Part shown: one piece after another, positions 1 through 5,601 of the stretch | How positions within the stretch are numbered: position 1 is the first letter of the stretch | How the letters are laid out: each line of letters opens with the position of its first letter | Assembly: GCA_036524155.1 (NCBI GenBank) | Contig: DATDCV010000159.1 | Coordinates: forward strand, 1-9,700 | Direction of reading: 5' to 3' | Origin: DATDCV01 sp036524155 | Lineage (GTDB): Bacteria > Verrucomicrobiota > Verrucomicrobiia > Limisphaerales > UBA8199 | Length of the DNA: 9,700 nucleotides | Made by a program: the position numbers and the translations under genes | Notes under the pieces: generated by a model | What the model saw: only the letters and a program-made list of their open reading frames with translations | Database searches by the model: none | What the model was told of the DNA's origin: nothing

Positions 1-143
1 TTGCCCGCTCCGTTCGGTCCCAAGAAACCCGCCATCTGCCCCGGCTCAACCTGCAGCGAGAGCCGATCCACGGCTGTAATATGTCCAAACCGCTTGGAGA
101 GCTCCTCCAGGGCCAGTGCCGGTGCCGATTCGCTCGTCCTCAT
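1..143 (-). CDS. ABC transporter ATP-binding protein, N-terminal fragment (cut by window edge)
   Basis: The first 47 residues of an ABC-type ATPase are present; the rest lies beyond the left edge. The start ATG is at 143-141. The fragment shows the usual entry of an ABC nucleotide-binding domain: LEELSKRFGHITAVDRLSLQVEPGQ gives the A-loop/first-strand pattern (in two parts, residues about 12-36), followed by the Walker A start GPNGAG at residues 42-47, which should continue K-S/T outside the window. The G-P-N-G-A-G form is common in ABC-2 type exporters and gliding/drug-efflux-like ATPases (family knowledge), but the substrate cannot be told from this part. It would power transport at the inner membrane with a permease expected further left. 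Its ATG overlaps the TGA of the upstream FG-GAP gene (ATGA, 143-140), which implies translational coupling. ABC identity is very sure; subfamily is open. Confidence 0.93.
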   Translation of the reverse strand, partial: MRTSESAPALALEELSKRFGHITAVDRLSLQVEPGQMAGFLGPNGAG

Positions 144-1612
144 TTCGCTCGGTTATCCCTCTGTCCACGCTTTCCGGGTTGCGGTTGGGATAAGAAGATG
201 AAAAGCGTGGGTTCATCCCAGGCCTGCACGACCAAATCCGCCAGCCCGTCGGCATTAAAGTCCCGGATCAGGAAATTCCCATCGTTGGGGACTTCCAGTG
301 ACAAAGCGGGCTTGGGCGCAAACCAGTCGCGGGCAGAACTCAAGATGACATTCCATTGCGTCGAGGACCGTCTGACCAACGCATCGGTCCGGCCGTCGCC
401 GTTGAAGTCGCCGTCGATGAGCAGCAACTCCGACATCGCCAGCTCCACCGGGACCATGGTGGTCAAGGGGATGGAAGCATCCGGACTGCGGGAGAAGAAG
501 CCCTGGTTGAAGGTCCGTATGGTGAGCGCAAATTCCACGCTCCCCGACAACACCATATCGGCCACACCACTGGCGGAGGAGACGGCGGTCTTCAACGTCG
601 CCAGAACCAGTTCACACCGGCCGTCGCCCGCGAGCGCGCAAACGGGTGAGATTCGCTGCGATACCGGCCCGAGTTTCGGCCTGTGGCCCACCTCGACAGG
701 AAAGCCGCGGCAATGCAGAACCTGGGTCGGTTGTTCCGGGAGCCGGTTATTGGAACCGCGCAGGAAAACAAGGATGTCGGTCTTGGCTTCCAAATCCCCG
801 GCCAACCGCCAGAGCACCAGGTCCTCCCGGCCATCGCCGTCAATATCCACGTCGTTGACCCGTTCCGGGCTTTCATTTTCCACCAGGATCTTTTCCACCG
901 CTTTTTCCTCGGCCTTTTTCTCCGGGTCTTCGACGGCGGGCACCAGGAAGGACCGACGGATCGCCAAGCTGCGGGAGTGAGCGGTGCCCACCAACCATCC
1001 GTCACGCTCGATGAACCACTGCGTTTGTTTCTCCTGCAGAGCCAGAGGCGGCCCGGGACTCCATCCACCGGCGCCGTCTCGCTGGTAAAGGACGGCGTGC
1101 GAGGCGGAGATCACGGGGAGCGAAGGGGTTGTTCCGTTGGCCTGGGTATCGAGCGACACCAGCCTGGGGGGAGTGTGGTTGGTGAAGATTTGCGTTACGT
1201 GAACGAGAGCCCGTGGTTGTGACTCGAAAACACCGCGACTCTGCCGCAGATAAGCCAGCCCCGTGGCGGTCGACAGCACCAGTTCGACGCCCGGGTGCGC
1301 CTCGACATCGCAAAGGGCGATCCAGGCCGTTTGCGCCGGCAGTTCGATTACCTGGTCCGGGCTGAGGGAAAAACCGGAGGCCTGTTGCCGATAGATCCAG
1401 AGCTTATTCTCCGCGGGGCCGACGGCCAGCAGATCGGCAAGTCCGTTGTTGTCGATATCCGCCAGACAGCTCATCTGCCAGCCCCGCCACGCGCCCGAAG
1501 CGGCTGGCACGTGGATCGTCTGGCGCTGGAATTCGAGCGCCGCGGCCCCTGCAGGCTCCGCCGCCACCAGACTGAAGGCGATCGCGATTTCAGGGCATTG
1601 CAGGAAGCGCAT
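140..1612 (-). CDS. Secreted FG-GAP/VCBS-type propeller protein (second of a tandem pair)
   Basis: A 490-residue protein with FG-GAP-type calcium loops of form D-x-[DN]-x-[DN]-G-x-x-D: residues 52-60 (DIDNNGLAD), 256-264 (DIDGDGRED), 402-410 (DFNGDGRTD) and 451-459 (DFNADGLAD), plus a worn copy near 328-336 (AGDGRCELV). Such repeats build integrin-like beta-propellers (family knowledge). A hydrophobic stretch at 9-25 ending near AGAAA could be a signal peptide, but it is weak: only one Arg precedes it and Glu/Pro interrupt it. Residues 228-250 form a Lys/Glu-rich, probably disordered linker (EDPEKKAEEKAVEKILVENE). The start ATG lies one codon after the TGA of the upstream paralogue, in the same frame, with GGTGA just before it, suggesting reinitiation. 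Its own stop overlaps the ABC ATPase start. It aligns by eye with the upstream gene over most of its length. Role unknown; an extracytoplasmic partner of the transporter is inference. Confidence 0.85.
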   Translation of the reverse strand: MRFLQCPEIAIAFSLVAAEPAGAAALEFQRQTIHVPAASGAWRGWQMSCLADIDNNGLADLLAVGPAENKLWIYRQQASGFSLSPDQVIELPAQTAWIALCDVEAHPGVELVLSTATGLAYLRQSRGVFESQPRALVHVTQIFTNHTPPRLVSLDTQANGTTPSLPVISASHAVLYQRDGAGGWSPGPPLALQEKQTQWFIERDGWLVGTAHSRSLAIRRSFLVPAVEDPEKKAEEKAVEKILVENESPERVNDVDIDGDGREDLVLWRLAGDLEAKTDILVFLRGSNNRLPEQPTQVLHCRGFPVEVGHRPKLGPVSQRISPVCALAGDGRCELVLATLKTAVSSASGVADMVLSGSVEFALTIRTFNQGFFSRSPDASIPLTTMVPVELAMSELLLIDGDFNGDGRTDALVRRSSTQWNVILSSARDWFAPKPALSLEVPNDGNFLIRDFNADGLADLVVQAWDEPTLFIFLSQPQPGKRGQRDNRAK

Positions 1613-1615
1613 AAC

Positions 1616-3217
1616 TCACCCGCCCTCGCTCAGAAAAACCCGGAACGTGTTCCGCTTTTGGAGTTGAATGATCAAATCGGTCGCGCCGTCGTTATTGAGG
1701 TCCTGCGTGTCCAGCCACTCAATCGGCTCAGGACAACTTAAGCGGAGCGCCGCTTCCCGGTCGACGCCCCGCTCGCGTGAGATAAAGAAATAAACCGACA
1801 CCGCGTCGCTGTGATCTCTCACCAGCAAATCCCGTTTGCCGTCGCCGTTGAAATCGCCGTTGAAACTGACGAACCGCCCGAAAGATTCCCGGCGGTCCGA
1901 GCTCAAGAACAGGGCGTGCCGATCCAGGTGGATGAGAACATCGCGTTGGCAATCCGGCTCCTTGGGAAACCCAATCCCGCGGCGGAAAAAGTGGAACTTG
2001 AGGCTGAAATCGAGCTGCCTGGCGGTCATCATCTTCCGAGCGCCCTCGCGGCTGTCGAACAGGCTGTAACCTAGAACCAGGTCCGGGAAGCCATCGCCGT
2101 CAATGTCCAGCACCGGCACGGCTGGTGTCCAGTCGTTCTTGCGAAAGACCTGCTGGGGTTCGGGCGGGAGCCGGCCATGTTCGTCAGCCAGAAAGATACT
2201 CGCTACCACCTTGCCCGAGCGGACCCCAGGCACAAACCAGGGCTCGTTCAACCACGCGGTTTTAATGAGGTCCACGTTGCCGTCGCAGTTTAGGTCCACC
2301 CAACCGAGCCATGAGCGCCAATCGGGTTTAATGTCGTAGGTTAGAGTCGGCCGGGAGGAGAACGCGAAATCGGCGCCCTGAAGATAGACGGCAAAGGCTG
2401 CCATCCCGGCCGTATTGTGCCGACGGAGAATCAGATCTTCTCGCCCGTCGCCGTTGAGGTCGCCCACCCCCAGGCATAGCCCGAGCCAACTCATGTAACC
2501 GGGATTGTTGCCTATCGACGGCCCAACCCGGAGGTCCAGGGCGGGTTCAAGAGTTTGCGTCAAACGCCACTCCTGGCCCTCGCTGTGCCGCCAGACCTGG
2601 AGGCCAGCCTCGACAGGCACCAGCGCCAGCGGCCAACCGGTTCCAGTGTCGGCCGAGAGCGGGAAATGCATCGTCGGCACTGCCGGTCCGTCCAGCATCG
2701 GCGGGATCACCGTTCGCTGCCGGATGATCGACTGGAGCTCAGGGGGACTGGTCCGATTGGAGAAGGCCAGTGTGTCCACTCCTTCGCCCGTCATCAGCAG
2801 GAGACGATCGGCGCCGGGGCCAACGCGCGCCGCCCAGACCAGGGCAGGTTTCCGGCCCAAGTCATAGCGTTGCTCAGCCGGTTTGCCGAACCCGCGATTG
2901 GCGTCCTGGTAAATAACCGCGAGATTGGTACGATCGATCAACACCATGTCCTTGAGGCGGTCGCCGTCCAGGTCGCAGAAGAAGACCCCTGAGCCGCGAG
3001 CTTCGACTTTACTGGCACGGAACTTCGGCTCGGCAAACGCTTGAGAAGCAGCCGCCAGGAGAACCGTCAAGGCGACCGGCAGGAAGAAAGGCGCGTGAGC
3101 ACCAAGCGGCAGTTGAGCAGATGAAGGGTGCGACAGCCTCCGACGCCCGCGGTTCCCGCAAGCTGCCGGGCGCAGTTTTTCCGCGAGACACACAGCCTTC
3201 TCGGAGCCCAAATTCAT
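1616..3217 (-). CDS. Secreted FG-GAP/VCBS-type propeller protein (first of a tandem pair)
   Basis: With the start at 3217 this is a 533-residue protein with six clear FG-GAP calcium loops: residues 82-90 (DLDGDRLKD), 253-261 (DLNGDGRED), 308-316 (DLNCDGNVD), 371-379 (DIDGDGFPD), 455-463 (DFNGDGKRD) and 506-514 (DLNNDGATD). A signal peptide is visible at about 41-62 (core FFLPVALTVLLAAASQAFA, cleavage before EPKF). The frame is open up to 3394, but that start would overlap the hydrolase gene, so ATG 3217 is preferred. GTG at 3193 is another option. No good ribosome site precedes either, and residues 1-38 are oddly Arg-rich for a secreted protein, so the true start is uncertain. The protein is exported and probably folds as a beta-propeller. 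It ends in TGA, then one codon, then the ATG of its paralogue. Function unknown. Confidence 0.85.
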   Translation of the reverse strand: MNLGSEKAVCLAEKLRPAACGNRGRRRLSHPSSAQLPLGAHAPFFLPVALTVLLAAASQAFAEPKFRASKVEARGSGVFFCDLDGDRLKDMVLIDRTNLAVIYQDANRGFGKPAEQRYDLGRKPALVWAARVGPGADRLLLMTGEGVDTLAFSNRTSPPELQSIIRQRTVIPPMLDGPAVPTMHFPLSADTGTGWPLALVPVEAGLQVWRHSEGQEWRLTQTLEPALDLRVGPSIGNNPGYMSWLGLCLGVGDLNGDGREDLILRRHNTAGMAAFAVYLQGADFAFSSRPTLTYDIKPDWRSWLGWVDLNCDGNVDLIKTAWLNEPWFVPGVRSGKVVASIFLADEHGRLPPEPQQVFRKNDWTPAVPVLDIDGDGFPDLVLGYSLFDSREGARKMMTARQLDFSLKFHFFRRGIGFPKEPDCQRDVLIHLDRHALFLSSDRRESFGRFVSFNGDFNGDGKRDLLVRDHSDAVSVYFFISRERGVDREAALRLSCPEPIEWLDTQDLNNDGATDLIIQLQKRNTFRVFLSEGG

Positions 3218-3331
3218 CGGAGCGCTGAATTCGCTTCGTATGCTTGGACAAGGCAACGCCCAAAAAGTGCCAGAGCGGTTCGGCGAGAGGTGAGGAGTCT
3301 TCGATTCTCTGTGGCAAGCGCTGCGCGGGGA

Positions 3332-3350
3332 GCCAGGATTGCCTCCTGGC
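3332..3350 (-). terminator. Hairpin just after the hydrolase stop codon
   Basis: A perfect 7-bp inverted repeat (GCCAGGA / TCCTGGC) with a 5-nt loop lies 4 bases past the hydrolase stop on the minus strand. No T-tract follows (the next bases read CTCCCCGCGC), so it is not a standard intrinsic terminator. It could stabilise the 3' end or give partial termination between the hydrolase and the FG-GAP pair. The minus-strand arm also contains AGGAGG, sequestered in the stem, but no start codon at suitable distance makes use of it. Confidence 0.4.
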
Positions 3351-3354
3351 ACGG

Positions 3355-5469
3355 TTACGGCCGGACTAACTGCACGCCAGCGTTTACCTGCCAACGGTAT
3401 TCTGTATTTTGGTCCACTGGCACCAGGGTGTACGGGACGCCCGAGGCAATCTTCTCCTGCTCGGAAACCGGCAAGCCGACGACAAAACCCTGGAACGCGC
3501 CCTTGCCGGAAGAACAGTTGCCTCGGAGATGCTGCCGGGCAATCCCGACGTCATCATGGCCCTCTGCTTTAAGCAGGAATCGGAACACCGCTTTTTCCTG
3601 GAACGCATCCAGTTGCCGGTGATCTTGTCCCGCCATCCACTCCTCGATGCTGATGATGAAGCTGTTTTTGTCACCGAACAGCTTACGGACCCCCTCGGGG
3701 ATTCGCTCATCACCCTGCCAGTACAGGCCATTGATGTGCGCAGTTTTGATCTCCTTGAATTCGATGAAGGGGTACTCATGCGGCCGAATTTGGACAAAGG
3801 AACCGTTGGAGTTGGCGCGGAAAAAACTGACGACGTCGTCGATCATCTCCGGCTTGATCTCATGGCCGCAACCGTTGTAGGTGACGCATTGAGCCGGGAC
3901 GCCGAGCTCCCGGTAAATCGACCGGCTGACCTCCCAGCGCCTGGGCATTTCGGCCCCAATAAGATCGCGAATCAGGTTGGCGTGCTGCTCGCTAAAGGCG
4001 TCGCGCGAGTCTGTCGTGTCGTTGCGGTCGAGGTAGCCCATGTAGATGTACTGGGAGACCTGCCGGTACGCCTGTTCATCGAAGCGGATTCCGGAGATGT
4101 CCTCGAGATCGGCAATGCCAACCGGGAAAGGCAGGCGGGTGCCGCGCCACTCGGCGATGGGCAGAATCGGTATTGCGTTTACGCCACCCGTGGCTACGGC
4201 ACGGACAACCTGCGGATGCAGGACAGGAAACCGGTTCGCGAACACTCCCGAGGCGGAATAGCCGTGCATGAAGACCTTGTCGCCCACGTTGATGCGGTTG
4301 CGCCTGAGGAGGGCTTGTGCATCGCGGATCATTCGGAGCAGTTGGAGATCGATCCGCTTGAGGGGCCCCGAACGGATCAGCAGAGTATCCTCATCCAGTG
4401 AATGCGTGTAGGCTTGCCACTGCTCAGCAGGACGGGGAAAGACGGGCACGAGCAAGGGGGTGGCCAATTCCCGGGCGATGCGATTAGCGTAGGAACCTTG
4501 GACCAGGCGGGCCGCGGCGGCGTCGTGGACCTGAAAATTGTCGGAGCTGGTTCCGGTATTATTCGGTTCGACCAGCAAGTGCCTGTCGGTTGCGGGTTCG
4601 AGGCCTTTGGGGACAAAGAGGTAGTAGGGGAAGTAGAATTCTTTGTGCGCATTGGCGGGAACCTTGATCCAGGTGTCCTGGGACAAATCGAACACGACGT
4701 TGTTGGGATCGACGGTCTTGATGCCCGGGTCGCCGGTCGATACCGGCCGCCGTGGCAGGCTGTCGAGCCTCTGGGGGAGATCCGCGACTTTCCAGGTCTC
4801 GATGACTGCTTCCTGGCGATAGGCGTTTTTCCAGGCGTAGGTCCATCGGCTGCCCGGTTCCAGAGGCAGGTAGTCGTCGGTTTCGCCGGGGAGGTTGTAG
4901 CTCAACAACACAGCTTCAGTGATTTTGCCAGCCGAATGTTCATAGCGCATCCGAACCACACCTACCCCCTTTGCCAGCCACAGGTAGCGCGTCCCGTTGA
5001 CGAAGGCAGCCCCGTCCTCGGAGTCGCATCGGGCACCGGTAATTACAGTTTTGAGCTTGAGGACATCGGAGAAAGTGCCACCCGGAGCCGTCACCGTCTC
5101 GGGGCTGTCGAGAGTGGTTCGCGCCAATACACTCCAGGTGCCTCTTTCCTCAATCAGTTGATCATCTCGCCTCCCGATCCATTTGCCCGTTTGGACCACC
5201 GGCGTGTTGAGAAGCAAAGGCGCCGGAGCGGCGACGTAGGAAATCAACATGTACATGGCCACCGGCTCATAGGACGATCCCGCGGTGGAAGGCGGAGCAG
5301 CTCGCCGCAGCTCCCCCCTGGTTGTGGCTACAGGGTAGGACCCCTGGGCCAATGGCGACCCATTTTCTGTGGTTGCGACGGCATTGATGTACACCTCGCT
5401 CGCATGGACTGCAATGACCACTCGAGTGAGCAACACGACCAAAGCAAGGCGGAACAGTGTGCTCTTCAT
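3355..5469 (-). CDS. Secreted alpha/beta-hydrolase with an N-terminal 'FPL-G--W-Y'-like region
   Basis: A 704-residue exported protein. Residues 1-24 are a clean signal peptide (MKSTLFRLALVVLLTRVVIA, cleavage near HAS). Residues about 80-215 carry marks of a domain seen in many uncharacterised secreted proteins: GTFSDVLKLK at 131-140, LWLAKGVGVVRMRYE at 163-177 and a following LPLEPGSRWTYAW at 201-213. Residues about 275-555 form the hydrolase: the nucleophile elbow HGYSASG (402-408) with Ser405 as likely nucleophile and Ser407 where GxSxG enzymes have Gly, an acid candidate in GYLDRND (478-484, Asp481 or Asp484), and catalytic His536 in GCGHE. This resembles PHB-depolymerase/esterase-type folds, so an ester or peptide substrate outside the cytoplasm is likely but unidentified. 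The last 150 residues are unrecognised. The ATG start has a good ribosome site (AAGGGGA, 5-nt spacing). Confidence 0.85.
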   Translation of the reverse strand: MKSTLFRLALVVLLTRVVIAVHASEVYINAVATTENGSPLAQGSYPVATTRGELRRAAPPSTAGSSYEPVAMYMLISYVAAPAPLLLNTPVVQTGKWIGRRDDQLIEERGTWSVLARTTLDSPETVTAPGGTFSDVLKLKTVITGARCDSEDGAAFVNGTRYLWLAKGVGVVRMRYEHSAGKITEAVLLSYNLPGETDDYLPLEPGSRWTYAWKNAYRQEAVIETWKVADLPQRLDSLPRRPVSTGDPGIKTVDPNNVVFDLSQDTWIKVPANAHKEFYFPYYLFVPKGLEPATDRHLLVEPNNTGTSSDNFQVHDAAAARLVQGSYANRIARELATPLLVPVFPRPAEQWQAYTHSLDEDTLLIRSGPLKRIDLQLLRMIRDAQALLRRNRINVGDKVFMHGYSASGVFANRFPVLHPQVVRAVATGGVNAIPILPIAEWRGTRLPFPVGIADLEDISGIRFDEQAYRQVSQYIYMGYLDRNDTTDSRDAFSEQHANLIRDLIGAEMPRRWEVSRSIYRELGVPAQCVTYNGCGHEIKPEMIDDVVSFFRANSNGSFVQIRPHEYPFIEFKEIKTAHINGLYWQGDERIPEGVRKLFGDKNSFIISIEEWMAGQDHRQLDAFQEKAVFRFLLKAEGHDDVGIARQHLRGNCSSGKGAFQGFVVGLPVSEQEKIASGVPYTLVPVDQNTEYRWQVNAGVQLVRP

Positions 5470-5474
5470 TTAGG

Positions 5475-5481
5475 TCCCCTT
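5475..5481 (-). promoter_or_regulatory. Ribosome binding site of the hydrolase gene
   Basis: AAGGGGA sits 5 bases before the ATG at 5469. It is the clearest Shine-Dalgarno sequence in front of any minus-strand gene here and fixes the hydrolase start. Confidence 0.7.
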
Positions 5482-5491
5482 CAGTTACGCA

Positions 5492-5521
5492 ATTCAATTA
5501 CCGCGCAAGAGGCGAGGTCAA
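5492..5521 (-). promoter_or_regulatory. Putative sigma70-type promoter of the hydrolase gene
   Basis: TTGACC (5521-5516) and TTGAAT (5497-5492) are separated by 18 bases. They match the -35 box at 5 of 6 positions and the -10 box at 4 of 6. Transcription would begin near 5485, giving a leader of roughly 16 bases that just contains the ribosome site. The fit with the start is good, but the -10 box is imperfect and this is a pattern match only. Confidence 0.4.
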
Positions 5522-5601
5522 GCGGAAAGCAACTATGCGGGCAAGAGCCTTCGGAATGAAGACGCTAATCTGACCCCGATTCGATTTTGTTTGGTACCTC
5601 G

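Noticed and set aside
81..980. A 299-codon plus-strand open frame, and similar long plus-strand frames at 3409-4401 and 4402-5559
   Set aside because: They are antisense to well-supported minus-strand genes, their translations are Arg/Ser/Gly/Pro-rich without any motif, and long shadow frames are expected in GC-rich coding DNA.
391..2470. Recurring plus-strand strings such as GCCGTCGCCGTTGAAGTCGCC-like words near 391, 1836, 2092 and 2446 that look like dispersed repeats
   Set aside because: They are the reverse complement of codons for the calcium loops (D-x-N-G-D-G) of the FG-GAP proteins, so they reflect protein repeats and not a DNA element.
3218..3394. Starting the first propeller gene at ATG 3394 (592 residues)
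   Set aside because: It would overlap the 3' end of the hydrolase gene by 40 bases and put about 100 poorly conserved-looking residues before the signal peptide.
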